Below, piece after piece: positions 1-13,173 of a DNA stretch of 64,000 bases (positions are counted from its first letter, which is position 1; every line of letters starts with the position of its first letter). The position numbers were made by a program, and so were the translations under genes. The stretch comes from Owenia fusiformis (Eukaryota > Annelida > Polychaeta > Sabellida > Oweniidae). The notes under the pieces were generated by a model. The model made no database searches and was not told the origin of the DNA. It saw only the letters and a list, made by a program, of their open reading frames with translations. Where the stretch lies: positions 23,202,455 to 23,266,454 of the forward strand of contig CAIIXF020000002.1 of the NCBI GenBank assembly GCA_903813345.2. Reading direction: 5' to 3'.

Positions 1-1626
1 TGGCCACACAAATTAAAACTGCTATTCGGATTGAGTCATATCCACAGTGATTTTATTCATATCCATAATGCCTATTTAACCTATCATCGCCATTTCCCAA
101 GTTCGCCTGGTTTCCGAGAAATTGCTGATTTTGACGTCAAAAAGTCAAATTTTCTGTAAATACTAGACACTTTGTTGAAGTAGAACTTTCAAATATCTTG
201 TAGTAGTTGCTGTATATGCAACTTATGTCCTCTGAAGATTTCAAAGCTCTTGGAATCACAGTATTTGGTGTTTACTCTATAAAAGGACGGTTCTCGGTTT
301 GGAGAAAGAAATTCATCAATATAAATGAGCATTATCCCTGCTTCGGACAAATTTGATTTTTTTTACATAATATAGATTTGAATGTCTTCTTTTGAATAGT
401 CATAATTTAATTTGGGTAATATTTCTAGATTTTTCGCAAAAAAATATAAGCGCAGTACACTGATGAACTTTTTTCCCCAAATCGAGACTTGTATTTTATT
501 GAATCGGTCTAATTGAGCGTTATCCCTGCTTCAGACCAATTTGTTATTTTTACATCTTGTAGATTTAAATGTCCTCTTTTGAATATTCATAGTTTAATTT
601 GGGTAATATTTCTATATTTTTCATGAAAAAAATTATTAGCCCAGGAGACTGTTCTCCAAACCGAGAATCATCCTTTGACAAAAAGTAGGACTTAGTCATT
701 TTCAGGAAACTTTCTTATGTATAAAGTCAATGGCAGGTTTTGTGATTGACAAGTTTCTCAAAGTTTGCCTTATACTTGATCATTTCTTGCAATGAATTAC
801 ATCATAACTAGATTTAAGCATTCCCTACACATTGCTCAATATATGTCAGCATCAAATTTTTACCGTTTTTGAGATATTTAACGTCAAAAAACAGTAAAAA
901 TAAGTTATTTTTCAACTTGCTTCAACTTGACCAAATTTTTTTTTGAAAATCATCTACAAGTTACCAGGAGTTCGAATCTGACATTAGTTTTAGGATTTGA
1001 CCTTCACTTGACCTTCAGTGACCTTTGAAAGGTCAAAAAAGTTGATTTTTCAAATTGATTTTTGGATGTAAATTTTGGTCAGCTTAATCACAAAAGACCT
1101 TACTGATCTCTAAATAAGTAAAATTTTCAAGGTCAAAGGTCATCAAACTAGGTCACACAACTGTGCTGTCTAAGTTTCTCAAAGCTCGAGACTACAAATC
1201 CAAATCAATATTTTTGTTCGAAAGTCAGGATATACATTCCTCTGAAGGTTCCAAACTGTGTGAGCAAAGGACCGTGGGTCCTATTTTTTTGCTTATATTA
1301 GCAAAATGTTTGCTTCATTTGTGCATTCTATATTTGAGATAAGAGTCTTAGGCATATGTAAACGAAAACATTTTTGAAGGAGCATTGTACTTGTTTTGAA
1401 AAAACACCACTTATTTATTAAGCCCAGCACTATGTATCAGTGCACAACAGAGTATTTCCAATATTATCCCAACTATAAAGTACTTAACAACTTTCTGACA
1501 ACATGCTCGAATCTTTTTTCTAGGTGTCACATCTGTTTTGGACAAGAACGGAATAAGAGCACCACCTCTCAGCATTAATCAGCAATGGATTCAAATTCTG
1601 TCTAGTCCTAGGATCATGCAAGTAAA
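1..1626. other. Upstream region of PRMT9, non-coding, repeat-derived
   Basis: No convincing coding exon is seen. The stretch holds a diverged tandem duplication (about 320-660) and a tract rich in the words GACCTT and AAGGTCA (about 890-1145), which recurs inverted at about 53130-53290. A possible 3' splice site (TTTTTTCTAG at about 1514-1523) would begin a 5' UTR exon running into the PRMT9 start. No promoter element can be assigned. Confidence 0.5.
320..660. repeat. Diverged direct duplication, about 170-180 bp unit
   Basis: Two successive copies share GAGC(A/G)TTATCCCTGCTTC, then a run ending in TTTAATTTGGGTAATATTTCT. Copies are at about 325-500 and 512-660. They are non-coding. Confidence 0.65.
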
Positions 1627-4600
1627 ATGGCCACATCTGAATCTAAAACACCATCGCAAAATGAACGACATTGGAAAGTCGGGAAGCGATCTTTAGAAAG
1701 TGCAAAGAAATGTATAGAGGAGAAAAACTTTGGTCGGGCGTTTGCACATTTTCTTCTTGCACAACAACTTTTACCAAAATTGAAAACTGATGCTGAGATA
1801 AAGAATGATTTTGTGTATGTTTTGAGTCAATGGACAGCTGAACTGAAAGAGAAAGGTCGCATTGAGGATGTGCTGCAATGTTACGAGCAGGCATGTGAAA
1901 TCTGCCCTGAGAATGAAGTTGTCCATAACAATATGGGATCACAACTTTTTCAGTAAGTCAAATAAGAAGAAAACATATAGGCACATGATATTGTGTTCTT
2001 TAAAAGATAAATGATTTGAGAATTGAGAATGTATTCTTATTGATAGATTTCAGGTTAGATAAACACAAAGTTGATGTTTTAAAAATGATAATGAATAGTA
2101 TATACAATGTACTGTATGTGTATATTCAATCTATTGCAATATATTCAATATTTTATCCCAACAAATCTTTAATGCACTGCCCACATTTGTTTCAATAGAC
2201 TCGGATACATTGATGAGGCTGCAAGTTGCTTTAGACGTGCTGTTCGTCTTTACCCAGAATACCTCAGTGCACGCACAAACCTTGAAAACCTATGCAGCCA
2301 CTTAGTTGAGAGATGGCACTTTAAAATGCTAAATGATCGAAAAAGGAATGAATATTATCAACGTGCGATAAGTAGAGCAATTCAACAGGGCCATAGTGAT
2401 ATCCTTGATATAGGCTCAGGGACATGTATTTTAAGGTAAGAAAAAATGCAGCATTGGAATTGTCATCCTCCGATCACAGGGCTTCAAAATCCAGAATATA
2501 TTCTTTCTTTTTACCCCCTGCGATAAGCAGTTACCATTTCCCCGATTAAGAACTCACAATCTGATTGGCTGTCGCAACACTGCATCAGAAATCATGTATA
2601 AATCAGAGCGCATAATAACATCACATGATTCAGTTAAATCGGGCGTTTCCAAATTGATTATAGCAGGGGGAAGGAGGTATGGATTCTGGACAACTGCTTA
2701 GGAGGATGTGGAATTGTGTAAATGTGCAATTCATAACTCAACTTGTCATTTGGGTAATGGGCTAAAAAGGGCTAAATTCATTTAAAGAAATACATACATA
2801 ACAAATTATTAATTTAAAATACATGGTTAAGTAAAACTTAATTAAGTGAAAAATAAATATGTACTTAGACACACTGCTGAGTGCAAAACTTTTTTCTGAA
2901 TATCTTTTATTTTATTGTATAATGTATTTATATATTTTTAGCATGATTGCCGCAGAGGAACATGCAGCTTCTGTTACAGCATGTGAGATGTCTAAGCCCA
3001 TATATGAGATGTCATGTGACATTTTGGAAGCCAATCATATGTCTTCTAGGATTAACCTCCTAAATAAGAAGTCTACAGAGTTAGAGATTGGAATTGATAT
3101 TCCGAAAAAGTCAGCTGTTACACATATCATTAAACATACAGAGAGTCATGTAGTTTTATTCTTTTTTTAAATATTAGGAAGATAATACAGAAACTTTAAC
3201 TATATGATACAGGTGGATGATTAGATTGGGCTGGGCTACGACTTAAAGTTTTGGTAGGAATATAATAATGATTTGGGGATCAATTGTCAAAAACACTATA
3301 TATTTTTGAGGCTTGACTGGAGAAAATATTTTAGTCTTTGGTATAATAATATCCGCATAATTCAATGGAATGAGACTACATAACTGACGATGTATTTCAG
3401 TAGCCAGTAATTAATGAGCATTTTGTGTTTATTTCTCCACCTCTCACTTAACTGGCTTGTTGCAATTTTTCAGAGTTTCTTTGGTTGTGACTGAGACATT
3501 CGATGCAGGACTTCTCGGGGAGCATATCTTATCTACACTCCACCATGCTTGGGATAAGCTCCTGCTACCATGGAAACCAGGACAAAATGGTGGCAAAGTG
3601 ATCCCCTCTGGTGCTAAAGTATTTGCCTGTGCCATTGAGTGTAAGGCTATAAGATATCAAAACAGGTTTGTAGAAAAAGATTATTTATAGGTATAGATTA
3701 GAATAGTTTCTTAAGGTAGATTCGCACGATGAGAATTTGAATTTTATTTTCGAAATTATAATAACTAAGATGATTGAAATATAGAATATTGCATCATGAG
3801 TAAATCATTTCTCCTTCTTCCAGATTGCTCTATCCAGTACTCAGGGCCCAACCTGTGTATATTTTTTCCTCCTTATAGATTGCTCTACCCAGTACTTTGG
3901 GCCAACCCTGTATATATTTTCTCGTACTTTCAGATTGCTCTACCCTGTAATCAGGGTCCACCCTGTATATATTTTCTCCTTATAGATTGCTCTATCCTTT
4001 ACTCAGGCCCCACCCTGTATATATTTTCTCCTACTTTCAGATTGCTTTACCCAGTACTCAGGACTCACCCTGTATATATTTTCTCCTCCTTATAGATTGC
4101 TCTATCCTTAACTCAGGCCCCACCCTGTATATATTTTCTCCTACTTTCAGATTGCTTTACCCAGTACTCAGGGCCCACCCTGTATATACTTTCTCCTACT
4201 TTCAGATTGCTCTACCCAGTGCTCAGGGCCCACACTGTATATATTTTCTCCTTATAGATTGCTCTATCCTTTACTCAGGCCCCACCCTGTATATATTTTC
4301 TCCTACTTTCAGATTGCTTTACCCAGTACTCAGGGCCCACCCTGTATATACTTTCTCCTACTTTCAGATTGCTCTACCCAGTGCTCAGGGTCCACCCTGT
4401 ATATATTTTCTCCTTATAGATTGCTCTATCCTTTACTCAGGCCCCACCCTGTATATATTTTCTCCTACTTTCAGATTGCTTTACTCAGTACTCAGGACTC
4501 ACCCTGTATATATTTTCTCATACTTTCAGATTGCTTTACCCAGTGCTCAGGGCCCACCCTGTATATATTTTCTCATACTTCCAGATTGCTTTACCCAGTG

Positions 4601-7600
4601 CTCAGGGCCCACCCTGTATATATTTTCTCATACTTCCAGATTGCTCTACCCAGTACTCAGGGACCTTGACTTAACAGGGGTCCATGTTCTATGCGAGACT
4701 AACAGTCAACAGGCAGATCAGGAGAGTTGTGAACCATACACTACAGAGAATCTTGCGCTGGTCCCTGGTGGATACACGAAACTAACAGATGTCAAAGAGT
4801 TCTGCACATTTGACTTTAATAGCCCTCAGGTAAGCATTACCAAGGAATACATTTAACCAACTAATGAGCCAGCATTGAACCCAAATGGTTATATTATAGA
4901 TAAAAGGTACAGGATTTATCACTCTACTATACCTTGCATTTGGTGTTCATGAGCAACCCATTTGGCTGATTAGTAATGATTATGTTATTTGTTTTTATTT
5001 GTCTGTTCCTTATAAATGGTTTATTGAATGACTGTTAGATGTTAATAAGGTACATGTACTTTCAAAAATATACTTAACAATACAATTGGACAAACAGAGT
5101 ATCTTATGCATTTCTATGGGTTAGGTATAGTGGAGTGTTGTATATATTATCAAATGCAAACATTGCATGTAAAAATCTGGAAAACCCCAGATATTTTCAA
5201 CAAAACCCTTCTAGGTTGAATCACCACATGGACCAACTATCTTCTGCATGCACTCAGTTGAAATTACATTACACTTAGTTGAGATTGCATTGCACTTAAT
5301 TGAGATTACATATTGCTCAGCTGAAATTAGATTACATAGCACTCATTTTAGATTACATTGTACTCAGCCTTGATTATAATTGGACTCAAATGAAATAACA
5401 TTGCACCCAGTTGAAAATCCAGTTGCACCTCGCAATAGATATTTTAACTATTTAGAACATAGCTTTAGTCAAAAATCAAAGTTGAATTTAACATTACAGT
5501 TGAGAAAAAGTTCTAAATACCGTAAAACCTGGGAACCTGAAAATAGTGTTCATTGGTAGGTGTTTGGTAGGTCCACTTACAGAGCTTCAAAGGTACACAG
5601 GCAAATTACATCGGACCCCGTACACGCCCGTACGGAGCTCGTTGTGTCAACGGACCCTGTACAACCTCGTACGGGCCTCGTTACGAGTCTCGTAATTGCT
5701 TGTTATTTTCGAGCCTCGTTAGAGCTTGTGATTACAAGGCCTGTAATAGCTCGTAATTCTCGACCCCCGTACTTTACCGTACGGTGCCCGTAACGAGCAC
5801 CGTAATAAATCGTAATTTTCGATCCCCATACTTGCTGGTACGGTGCCTGTTACAAGGCCCGTAATAGCTCATAATTTTCGAGCCGTGTACTTGCCTGTGC
5901 AATGCCCGTAACAAGACCCGTTATGGCTCGTAATTTTCAAGCACTGTACTTGCCCGTACGGGGCTCGTAACGAGGCTCGTAATTGCTCGTTTATTTTGAT
6001 GAATTCTTTTTGATCAATGAAATAAAATACAGCATATATGAGAAATGCTCGAAATTGCGAGCCTCGTACATGCTTGGATGGGCCTCGGAAACAACAATTA
6101 CGAGCATCGTACGAGCTCGCACGGCCCTCGAAAATGAGCTTCGTACGAGCCCGTACGAGGATGGTGCTCCTTTTTGCCCGTAATGACTAGTAATTCTCGA
6201 GGCTCGTACGAGCTCGTATGGGGCCCGATGTAATTTGCCTGTGTAACAGACCTTTGAATTGTTCCACTTATGAAGGTATTATAACATTATTAATATTATT
6301 TACAGGTTTTATTGTACTTTATATTCCAGGACATATCTAATCACATGATGCAGGGAATGAAGACAATGATCATCCCAGCTACACATGGTGGACGTTTGGA
6401 TGCAATTGCAATGTGGTTTGACCTTGACCTTGGGAATGGAGTCACCTTGACAACTGCTCCTACTGGAGAACAGTGCTGTTGGGAGCAGGCAATTTATCCT
6501 GTACTGCCATGTCACTTTTCTAAGAAAGGTAAGTTATTGTTAAGACTTTCTAAATGTTGATCATTAATGAAGATATGAATAATACTAGTACTAATACTAG
6601 TATTTATTTATTTATTTATTTTTTGCCACCATCTTTCTATTTTCTTTGTTTATTTGCACTAGTTTATTATATCATAAAATTGTACAATCCAAACTTCTCA
6701 AACTTCCATAAAATGTTCATGTATTTCCTTATATTTCAGGCCCAATTGAACATTTCATTTTGAAAGAACACGATTCAATAGCTGTAGAATATGGTTGCCA
6801 TAGTGATTGCCTCCAGTTCCAATGTACAGAGATCATCCGCCCTGCTATGACATCACACAAGACCTCACCAGACGTCACATCATTAAACCTCGGGCCAACT
6901 TCCGAAAACTTCAGAACATTTTACCTCGATAGACCCGAGATTGGACGTTTAAACGATATATCCTTAAACACCGCATACTGCACTGCTGTGCAAAAAATCT
7001 TAAAAACCAATCATTCAAACAATACATATAAACTAATCGATATAAGTCAGGGATTTTCCACTATACCGTTACAAGCATTGAACATGGGGTATCAATCTGT
7101 GTGTGTTCTGAACAGTGAAGCCATGAAGTATGCACCTCTTATAAAGCATCTGACTCAGTTACATGAGATAGGGTATAACAGGGTGAAAATATCAGAGGAA
7201 GATATTGCCCATTGTAAACCAGAGTATGATGTTATCGTCGCAGATGTCATAGAACCATGCGGAACCCTGAGACAGCAGATACTAGAGGATTTAGCATTAG
7301 CAAGGTAATAATGTATTAGATCTGCAAAATACATGTAGATTAGGAAAGACAATGAAATCTGTGTAAGTGGCACCTCATTGGCACCTTAAAACAGTGGAGT
7401 AACTTAACTTTGAAAGGTGTTCCACTTATTAAGATGTTCTACTTCCAATTTTTACCGTAGTGGAATACATGTTCATTGTTCTTGAATAGTTGCTATATAA
7501 ATAATGCCCAATGTTTTCTACTGCAAGACTTTTATATTATTTAAAGCAATTTGTAAAATTATTGAGTATAAGCAATTCAAAATGATGGAGCATTAGCAAT

Positions 7601-8647
7601 TGTATAATTATAGGTTAACGCCTGTTAAAGTCAACCGTTTTAATTATTCAAGTTAATATACTAACCTATAGTACCCAACCAATCATTTACTTTGAACTAC
7701 AGGGTGACGTGCCTAAAGGAAGGTGGGAAAGTCCTCCCCTACAATATAGATGTCTATGCTATGTGTATTGAGTCTGCCTGTCTACTGGAGGATAGTTGTG
7801 TCGTTGACAATATTAGAACACTCAGCTTTGACATTGCATCCTTTATGAATGACTTCAAGGTATGTATCATGTGTCAGCAATAAGAATTATGATTTTAAGA
7901 TTGACAAATGTTTTGCATTCTGTGGGTGGCATTTTGTGTTGCTTATGTGACGATTGTTACACAACTGCAATCAAGTAGTGACATTTTTGATGTTTATGCC
8001 TTGCGTGACCCCTTTCTTTACAGTTCTCTTAAATATTTCTGATTTTTAAGCAATTCAGGTGATATTTAGTCTAGTACATCTTATATTTATTTTTTTATAT
8101 ACAATTTTTGATAGTATTTTTGTGTAAAATCTGCTATAGGTTTAACAATCAATGAACTAACCAAGATATCAAAAAGACTCAATATTTATGACTACATATT
8201 ACAGAAGAGGCAATGATATGAGAAATGATATGATCAACCCTATGTCAGACTGACTACCCTTTAAACCCCAAAAATGATCTTTTTCAGATGAGTACACATC
8301 TTGACATCAACCTGTCAACTCTTCCATACAAAAGACTAACAGACGCTGTCAGGATACTATCCTTCAACTTCAACGAACCGTTGCCTAGCAACAAAGACCT
8401 CCCAGGGTTCCTGACGCAAGTGACAAAATCTTCAACAGTTTGCATGGAACCAGGGACAATTCATGCAATTCTGTTTTGGTTTGAGATTAATTTGACGGAG
8501 AATTTAAAGCTCTGTACATTAGACACTGATCTCCATTGGAAACAAGCCGCAATAATCTGTCCGGAAAGTGTCGAAGTTGAAACTGGTGCTGAGATTAAGC
8601 TGAAGACGACATGTAAGAACAGTTGCATTGATATAAAACTTATATGA
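1627..8647 (+). CDS. PRMT9: Protein arginine methyltransferase 9, 9 coding exons
   Basis: Exons: 1627-1952, 2199-2435, 2942-3109, 3474-3665, 4640-4829, 6330-6528, 6740-7304, 7703-7859, 8288-8647. Every intron is GT/AG (the exon 3 donor, GTCAGC, is weak). Phases close to 798 codons, 797 aa; human PRMT9 is about 845 aa. N-terminal TPR-like helices span about residues 15-140. SAM-binding motif I is LDIGSGT at 178-184, followed by ACEMSK at 201-206. The double-E region reads TETFDAGLLGE at 250-260, the PRMT9-type variant. A second, degenerate methyltransferase-like half follows, with DVIEPCG, as in the family. PRMT9 makes mono- and symmetric dimethylarginine on the splicing factor SF3B2 (family knowledge). 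The start is the ATG at 1627. A 6-codon upstream reading frame (1585-1605) and an out-of-frame ATG at 1614 precede it. The exon 5 acceptor is multiplied in a tandem array. The gene is convergent with TMEM184C. Confidence 0.95.
2464..2709. mobile_element. Short inverted-repeat element (MITE) with 9-bp target duplication
   Basis: The element begins CATCCTCC and ends GGAGGATG. The arms are degenerate inverted repeats sharing CCAGAAT and CCCCCTGC. It is flanked by the direct repeat TGGAATTGT (2455-2463 and 2710-2718). A 9-bp duplication fits a Mutator-like (MULE) family, which is an inference. It lies in PRMT9 intron 2. Confidence 0.75.
3811..4663 (+). repeat. Minisatellite spanning the PRMT9 exon 5 splice acceptor, 16 copies
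   Basis: Each unit carries a pyrimidine tract, an AG and the first ~20 exon bases (ATTGCTCTACCCAGTACTCA). Exon-start positions are 3824, 3879, 3934, 3986, 4041, 4096, 4151, 4206, 4258, 4313, 4368, 4420, 4475, 4530, 4585 and 4640; the last is the real exon. Spacing is 55 bp, with three units of 52 bp. Two acceptor types occur: CTTTCAG/CTTCCAG and CTTATAG. All spacings equal 1 modulo 3. An open frame runs from 3987 through the array into exon 5, which means all three frames of the unit lack stops. Confidence 0.95.
4925..5140 (+). repeat. Dispersed repeat, copy 1 (second copy at 50493)
   Basis: About 210 bp begin TTGCATTTGGTGTTCATGAG and continue through AGAGTATCTTATGCATTTCT. The same sequence, in the same orientation, recurs in a KIF4 intron at 50493-50698. 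It is probably an interspersed transposable element; the class is not recognised. It lies in PRMT9 intron 5. Confidence 0.8.
5584..6262. mobile_element. Foldback element packed with GTACG/CTCGTA words
   Basis: The ends are inverted repeats: ACACAGGCAAATTACATCGG on the left and its complement, CCGATGTAATTTGCCTGTGT, on the right, with outer CAAAGGT/ACCTTTG matches. The interior is a dense set of short, partly self-complementary words (CGTACG, GAGCTCGTAC, CTCGTAAT), recurring in diverged units of roughly 60-80 bp in both orientations. Base composition is far richer in GC and CpG than its surroundings. It lies in PRMT9 intron 5. No protein is supported. Confidence 0.75.
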
Positions 8648-9491
8648 GTGGGTCACCATAAGAAGGGCAGCTCCTACATGTATGAACGGTTGCTTAATGT
8701 AGCTGTTTGTACAGTAAAATCTGTGTAATCTGAATGCCATTGGAACCAGTCAGATGTTCAGATTTTCACACGTCAAGTTTTTTTAAATGGAATTCTATGG
8801 CAGATTAAAAGAATTGGATCGGAGAAGTGTTCAGATCAAGAGGTGTTCAGATTAGACATGTTTTATTACGTGACAGGCCTCACACTTTGTGAAAAAATAT
8901 TAAATTTCTCAACTATATTTGGGGTCTATATCTAGGTATGTGATATAAGTTAAGACCTTTCAATATGCTGTTGAGTACACTGACACATTTCACTTGTGTC
9001 TATTGAGAATTAGTATGCTTTGTACGTATTATTGAAAAATACAAGTGCAGAGTTCAGGGAAATAGTCCAGACTGCTAGGAGTTAATATAAGAGGAGAAAT
9101 ATCCCACAATTCATAGATGGACCATATATATACATGTAAAGATGAAACTATTCAGGTTTCTTTTAAACAATGAAAGAGAAAGGTTCAACTGTAAATTCTG
9201 AAATATTAACATCTTACATTTTCTTCTGAGTTTGATTTGGGAAAGAATTTTAAGGGCTGATCAGTGTCCTTGTGTAAAACAAAAAATGGCAGCTAGCTTT
9301 TTTCACCCACATCTAAGTATGATGTTCTATATTAAATATGGCCATGATGTATTGGTCAACGCCATTCTGTAAATGCAGGGCTTTAAAAGTCATACCTCCT
9401 TCAGAGGAAATATATTCTGAATCTGAGCTGTTCCTTGTATGGTCATCACAATATACTCTGTTTTCTTGTTAATTGAACTGCAAAGATACAA

Positions 9492-9525
9492 GGGGTGATC
9501 AATAAGTAATGGACACGTTTTTACA
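9492..9525. mobile_element. Solo end fragment of the mariner family at 58766
   Basis: GGGGTGATCAATAAGTAATG followed by GACAC and a T-rich tract matches the terminal repeat of the mariner-like element at 58766-59851. No partner end was found nearby, so it is a fragment. Confidence 0.55.
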
Positions 9526-10037
9526 AAGAAGCTTATTATCAGTGAAGAATGAAGATACTCAAATAATTTACAAATGGCAGCTAGAAAACATTTTGATTCC
9601 TTATATTTGGGTGTAGGAGAGAAGATGTACATGTATTATCTCCAAAACTGAATGACAGGATTTTTGTACACTTAATAGTATTACTTGTATATTAATTAAT
9701 TTAAAGTTAATATTCAATATAATAGCCCAATTCGTTGTATGTTTTTATCATTACTAGGTGTTATAATTCATCCAAATTATGAATTTAAATAAACTTAAAA
9801 AACTGTGCATATAAAGCATATAGCCACCTTTTGCCAGAGTATGACTTCATGCATGGTTTTTAAATGGAGTATAAGTCAATAAAAGTAATAAAATAACACA
9901 TTCATTAAAGCTGCAAGCAAGCTGAAGTGTGACCACTTACAAGCAACTTTTGACCAACCAAGCATTACTTAAATTTTAATTCATTGTCCAATTCAATTTC
10001 TCGTATTAGAAAATATTATAGTTTAGGCTAGCCTACT

Positions 10038-12250
10038 ACATGTCGTCGCATGAGAATAACTTTGTACTATCTCACATTTTTACGGAACTGAGAAATCAAG
10101 GTTTGAAAGTTTAGAGGTCTGTATCTTACTTAGTATTGCTATGTGAAACTTGATTTTTTGTATGTCACCTGGTCTCACCCTAGAGATATCTTATATGAAA
10201 TATCATTCCTTGAAACAATTTACAAGATCCTTTTTTAAAACTATGGAAATGGAGTTGATACAATTTCCCACCGGAATAACAGCTTATTTCTAATTTCAAA
10301 TTGTCATATCTGATATCAACTGTTTCAACCAATCAACTCTCTAAGAATTGGTCATGTGACTTGCAAAACTTGGAGTTATAACAATCTTATATTAAAACAA
10401 AGTATGCCAATATGCATGTTATTGTATCTAGAATGAAAAATAATGTTTTGCTTTGTAAAAAAGTCTTCAAAAACCAAAGAATATTATTTAATAAAATAAA
10501 GAAAATTCAATTTATAGAACTTTAAAATCAATTTCTCAAATAAGTACAATTATTTCTTTGGAATCTCAGGACACCCTTCAAAAAGAATTTATTGCCTTTG
10601 AAACTAAGGCAGAAGTACAATGTATTGAAACCAATGATGCCAATACGGTCCCCCACATATTTCCCTCGGTATAAACCCTGTAGCCTAAACCTCCCAGCAC
10701 ATTACAATGTAGCCCCTAAGGGCCGGTCCGCTGGTCATTATTAGGTTATTTTTGATACAGACCAGTTGATTTTTTCAATGGGTATAGGAGAATAACATTG
10801 CAACTGGTCCGTAATTCCATTTTGACCAGCAGGTTTCAGATCCTTAGGGCCTAAGACATAACCAATTTTTATTACATGCACATGGAAGAAATTTGAAAAT
10901 AGAAAAATAAATTCTAATTCATTTTAGATTAATGAAAGTGATGTAACCTCGATTTAGGTAATCACATTTTGTTCATTGGGATGCAGCTATCATTATCCAT
11001 TCATTTTCTGTTGTTTGCTACTCTGTGGAGTACAATTTGGAATTGAAGCAATAGTAGAAGTGGAGACTAAGAGTGGCTCTTTGTAAAGAAATTGAACCAA
11101 TTTGTTACTTTTCCAAAATAAAATGTAGATGATCTAAAAACAATGATCCCAAAAATGCAAAAGAAAGGACAAATCTGAAAAACATACTAGTAATAAAATA
11201 ACTAAAAAGATCCCAGATGTTCAGTGAAAAGCGCAAAGTAAATCATAGATGAAGAGAAAATAAAATAAGTGTTTTAAGGGACTATACTAACATAAAGATA
11301 ACTCCTTATTGATATAGTGTATGGGCAGTAAAAGTTAAAGCTAGTTTAAATAGATTAGCTTTTTTCCACAAACTATAAAACATCATTTTGAAAGAGATTT
11401 CAATAGTATACAGACAGTGATTGCCTTTGAGCAATGTAGTGCAAAATATGACAGTTACTATTTGTTTTGATTACTATATATAACCTATTATTATGTACTC
11501 TATTTGAAGAAACAAATAAGTAGTCTTTCATTTTCAACATTTAATGATGACAGCTTCGTATATGCATTTCTATTGCATTTGGCCATTCAAACCCCTATAA
11601 GACCTGGTAGCAGGGAAGATAAAGGGTACTTTTGACTGCTCACATGATCTAATTAACTGGTCATTTGTACTTTTCACCTTCCCTGGTAGCGAGGATTTAG
11701 GTTTTCGAGGAAATTAGTAATTCTATTTCATATCATGTGGCCATGAATAATCCAATGAGCATCCATAATACAAAGAGTAATTGAGGGCATATAATTTGAA
11801 TATGCATGGGATTACACATACTGTATCATTTTATTTTTTTGATCTACTTGTAATAGTTCTAAAACTAAAACATGAAAGGCCAGGCATGCAAACTGGCATG
11901 GTTTTGTGTTACAAAACATTATTTCATTCTAGATACAATAACATGCATATTGGCATACTTTGTTTTAATATAAGATTGTTATAACTCCAAGTTTTGCAAG
12001 TCACATGACTAATTCTTAGACAGTTGATTGGTTGAAACAGTTGATATCAGATATGACAATTTGAAATTAGAAATAAGCTGTTTGTCTGGAGATGGTACAA
12101 TTTCACACTGAATTCTAGCTTAATGAGAGGGAATTGAGATGGGGCATGTATCTGAGATGAAAGCCTGTGTTTCAAATAGTAAAATTCCATGTCTATCTCA
12201 ATTTTTTTGAAAATGGCAGTTAGTACAAAGTTATTCTCACGCGACGATGT
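10038..12250. mobile_element. Large inverted-repeat transposon, about 2.2 kb
   Basis: The left arm (about 10038-10440) and right arm (about 11895-12250) are inverted copies. The tips share GAGAATAACTTTGTACTA. Inner arm sequence such as CAAAACTTGGAGTTATAACA and ACATGCATATTGGCAT matches in inverted orientation. The arms are about 350-400 bp. The interior has no recognisable transposase, so the element is probably non-autonomous. Confidence 0.75.
10714..10849. mobile_element. Small hairpin element nested in the 2.2 kb element
   Basis: The ends are CCCTAAGG and CCTTAGGG, with inner CTGGTCA/TGACCAG and GACCAGTTG/CAACTGGTC pairs. The element is 136 bp and lies inside 10038-12250. Confidence 0.55.
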
Positions 12251-13173
12251 ATTATTCATTAAAAATTATGAAATGCTTGCAAGGGTATGATCTTTCATGG
12301 GCGTAGCACCTGGTACGCTGGGTACGCACAGGCATACCAGATAATTTCAAACTCGCTCCAGAGAACCCCACAGACCCCCTGAACGCTTTTTTTTGCTTCT
12401 CTCAACTCTTGCTCCCATTTGGGCTCCCGTGGTGGCGTACTACCTAGAAAAATAGTGCTACACCCATGTCTATGAATGTAATCTTTAAATTGTAACTTGT
12501 ATTGTCATTAATTTTGAAAGATGCAATTACTCCTAGTTCCTCAAGATAAAATGTAGACTGGTGGGTGAGTCTATCATTCAGCATTATCTCAATTGATTTC
12601 TTTCATAATGTGCCATGTATGAATTCATTATTTTATACACTAATATGAATATATCAATTATTATTACCAATATCGAGTTGTGATTGAATACTACCATTTT
12701 ATGCAGGCAAGTCCAATTTTAAAGGGATATATCATGGAAATACTAAGTGATAAATTGAGGTCATATATTTATATATATTATCTTGAATGTCATGATTTTG
12801 GAGATTTCCTAATAGAATATAGATGAAATATACGGGTATCACTATATTTATGCTTCATCTGTGGCTGACCGTATGCACTGTAAATATATGGTCTGATTGG
12901 TTGAGAGTATTTAGTCATGGTTCAATAACCTAAATAATGAGATAAATAGACTATTGTAATATTTACAAATCATTATTTTTGAATATATAAATTCATGAAT
13001 ATTTGTTCAATAATAGATTTAGTCTAATTATGTATTTTAAATTTTGTTCAATCATAGCAAAGACGTCACACCTAGTTGCAATTTGTGATCAAAGTTGTTC
13101 CATTTGATTCCAGTGTTTAAGGTTGTTGTGCATAATAAGAATTTTTATGTTGATTTCACAATTCCAATCATTA

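Noticed and set aside
1585-1605. Short upstream frame before PRMT9 as a regulatory peptide
   Set aside because: Six codons with no conservation evidence. It is noted only as context for the start choice.
2859-3170. Exon 3 of PRMT9 taken as the full 103-codon frame
   Set aside because: Only 2942-3109 matches the family. The frame's ends are intron sequence beyond the AG at 2940-2941 and GT at 3110.
3811-4663. Regular repeat array considered as CRISPR
   Set aside because: The genome is eukaryotic and the whole unit is repeated with no unique spacers. The same holds for the arrays at 17075, 44862 and 60010.
3987-4856. A 289-codon open frame reading as a repetitive Tyr/Ile/Phe/Pro protein
   Set aside because: It is the minisatellite across the PRMT9 exon 5 acceptor plus exon 5 itself. 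It has no independent start context and the repeat is intronic.
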